This document shows, piece by piece, positions 15,998 through 17,231 of a stretch of DNA of 17,231 bases. The translations under genes were made by a program, and so were the position numbers. Within the stretch, counting starts at the first letter, position 1. Every line of letters begins with the position of its first letter. The notes under the pieces are model-generated. The model was given only the letters and a program-made list of their open reading frames with translations. It was not told the DNA's origin and did no database searches. Source of the stretch: Prevotellaceae bacterium (GTDB lineage: Bacteria; Bacteroidota; Bacteroidia; Bacteroidales; UBA932); assembly GCA_031259805.1 (NCBI GenBank), contig JAIRKX010000016.1, forward strand, positions 1-17,231, given 5' to 3'.

Positions 15998-17231
15998 TTA
16001 GTTTTCTATTCGTGTTTCAAAGCCTTGCGTCTGCAGGTAGTTTTGCAGTTGCAGGGCTTCGTCGGGCGAGGTAAGAGGGCCGACCATGTAGGTGGTGTGC
16101 CCGCGCGCTGTTTTTTTTACAATATCACGCGACGTGGCGGCTTTGACGGCCTGTTGCAACGCTGCCGGTAAACCGTTCGGAAATTCGCCCAGCACCAGAT
16201 GGCAGGATGCTTTGAGGGTGTCGGCTGCCGGTGCAGGGGGTGGCGTCTGCCGTTGTTCGTATTCGCGGGCAGCGGGCAGCGTGGTTTTTTTACCGTCGAT
16301 GGTGGCTGTCAGTATGGCGTCGCGGAAGTTTTTCCGTTTTACTTCGGAAAGCGCTTCGATGGCTTCGTCGTATGTCCGAAACTGGCCTATGTAATACAGG
16401 TATCGTTTTTTGTCGACCTGCTCGAATACCGGCGATAATCCTTTGAACACGCGGGCAGGCGCTTTTTGGTTATACGTGCCGGTTTGTATCCGGTACACCA
16501 GTCCGGCCATGTCTGCCGGATAAGGATGTACGACCGACGTTTTTTCTATGCGGAAGCGGAATGCGTCGTCCGTCATTTCTTCGACCGGCGGCGCTGTCGC
16601 AATAGCCGGAAACGCCACCGGTGCGCGGCGTTGCGGGATGAAGTCTTCCGGCGGCGCCGGCGTTTCGCGGGGCGGGTCAACCGACGGGCGGACGTCGGGC
16701 ACAATCCCCTGCACCAACAACGCGGTTTCGGCGTCCTGTATTGCATGGATGATCTGGCGGATGTCGGCCTGTACGCGCGACAGGTCGGTTTCATATTCCA
16801 GAATGGTCGCTTGCATGGCTGCCCGCTCGAGAGCATCCGTCCGTTCGCCGTAGTTTTTGCGCAAGGCGAACAGGGTCTGTTGCAGGGTTTGTTCGTCGGC
16901 TTGCCGTTGCGCCAGTTGTTGGTAGAGGGTGTGGTCGGCGCTGTCCGCCGGTGCGGGGATGGCGGCCGGCGCGGGGATGGCGGCCGGTTCCAGTTTTCCG
17001 ATTTGTTGTATCTCTTGTATCGAATAGCTCAATCGCTTGATGGGATTTGCTTCGAGCGTAATCCGGTAGAGAGAGAGGCTGTCGTTTTTTTGCTCGCGCG
17101 AGGAGACAAACAAGGCGGTCGTACCGGTCAGATTCGGTACAAACAACCAGTCGTCGCAGGGCGACGAGTAGGGGAATCCGAGATTTTCGGGTACGCCCCA
17201 TTCCTGCGTCGCCGGATTCCATGCGCTTTTG
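15998..17231 (-). CDS. PD40-like/SPOR-domain envelope protein (partial, N-terminus beyond window)
   Basis: The frame is open to the right edge, so the visible 410 residues are the C-terminal part. The first in-window candidate start (a TTG at 17146) is internal, because coding continues upstream with a PD40/WD40-like propeller blade (NLGFPYSSPCDDWLFVPNL, then TTALFVSSREQ). Next come an Ala/Pro linker, a helical coiled region (about 16750-16900), then two SPOR-like modules. One lies at about 16290-16505 (VYRIQTGTYNQ, YYIGQFRTYDEAIEAL) and the other at about 15998-16205 (CHLVLGEFPNG, TYMVGPLTSPDEALQLQNYL). SPOR domains bind denuded peptidoglycan, so a periplasmic wall-associated role is likely. 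It is separated from nfeD by 65 bases that contain the nfeD promoter. Confidence 0.8.
   Translation of the reverse strand, partial: KSAWNPATQEWGVPENLGFPYSSPCDDWLFVPNLTGTTALFVSSREQKNDSLSLYRITLEANPIKRLSYSIQEIQQIGKLEPAAIPAPAAIPAPADSADHTLYQQLAQRQADEQTLQQTLFALRKNYGERTDALERAAMQATILEYETDLSRVQADIRQIIHAIQDAETALLVQGIVPDVRPSVDPPRETPAPPEDFIPQRRAPVAFPAIATAPPVEEMTDDAFRFRIEKTSVVHPYPADMAGLVYRIQTGTYNQKAPARVFKGLSPVFEQVDKKRYLYYIGQFRTYDEAIEALSEVKRKNFRDAILTATIDGKKTTLPAAREYEQRQTPPPAPAADTLKASCHLVLGEFPNGLPAALQQAVKAATSRDIVKKTARGHTTYMVGPLTSPDEALQLQNYLQTQGFETRIEN
16953..16988 (-). repeat. Tandem 18-bp repeat encoding Ala/Pro linker
   Basis: Two 18-base copies (16953-16970 and 16971-16988) differ at one base only. On the coding strand they specify a duplicated AAIPAP unit in the linker after the propeller part of the SPOR protein. 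In-frame repeats of this kind can change copy number without breaking the reading frame. Confidence 0.75.

Noticed and set aside
16953..16988. Possible CRISPR or satellite repeat
   Set aside because: Only two contiguous in-frame copies without spacers; it is a coding linker duplication.
15998..17146. Complete gene starting at the TTG at 17146
   Set aside because: Translation in frame upstream of 17146 to the window edge has no stop and continues a PD40-like blade, so the gene is partial and the TTG is internal.

Overview
The window looks like a chromosomal segment from a member of the phylum Bacteroidetes (Bacteroidota), most likely order Bacteroidales. Three things point there: promoter -7 boxes of the TAnnTTTG type with no clear Shine-Dalgarno sequences, the gene order purH-mreB-mreC-mreD-mrdA-rodA, and protein architectures common in that phylum (YihY with a C-terminal winged helix, a long RodA, PD40 plus SPOR). 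Base composition is roughly balanced and coding density is high. I see no insertion sequence, integrase, phage gene or CRISPR array. Genus cannot be settled from this sequence.

Left part (1-4784). A tRNA-His gene on the minus strand diverges from a plus-strand efflux operon. The two are separated by back-to-back promoters with nearly mirror-image -7 boxes. The operon encodes a periplasmic adaptor (membrane fusion protein), a MacB/FtsX-type ABC permease and a TolC-type outer-membrane channel, which together would make a tripartite pump. The ATPase that should power the permease is not in the operon. Two strong hairpins separate the permease from tolC.

Middle part (4785-13510). A minus-strand YihY/BrkB membrane protein with a cytoplasmic winged-helix domain ends at a rho-independent terminator facing tolC. 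Diverging from it is a compact plus-strand run: purH (last two steps of IMP synthesis), then mreB, mreC, mreD, mrdA (PBP2) and rodA. The last five encode the core rod-elongation machine: an actin-like cytoskeleton, its membrane linkers, the transpeptidase and the SEDS glycosyltransferase. Overlapping stops and starts at mreC/mreD and mrdA/rodA indicate translational coupling.

Right part (13511-17231). Convergent to rodA lies a minus-strand operon nfeD-floA-transketolase N-terminal subunit. Its promoter -7 box sits between the arms of a perfect 10-bp inverted repeat. NfeD and FloA are the usual flotillin membrane-microdomain pair. The transketolase half is 3 bases behind floA and has no C-terminal partner beside it. 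Upstream, and running off the right edge, is the 3' part of an envelope protein with a PD40-like propeller end and two SPOR-like domains.

Most genes here are ordinary housekeeping and envelope genes, and I do not see a wholly new system. The points most worth a second look are the orphan half-transketolase in a flotillin operon, the operator-like inverted repeat around that operon's promoter, the mispaired acceptor stem of tRNA-His, and the efflux operon without an ATPase.
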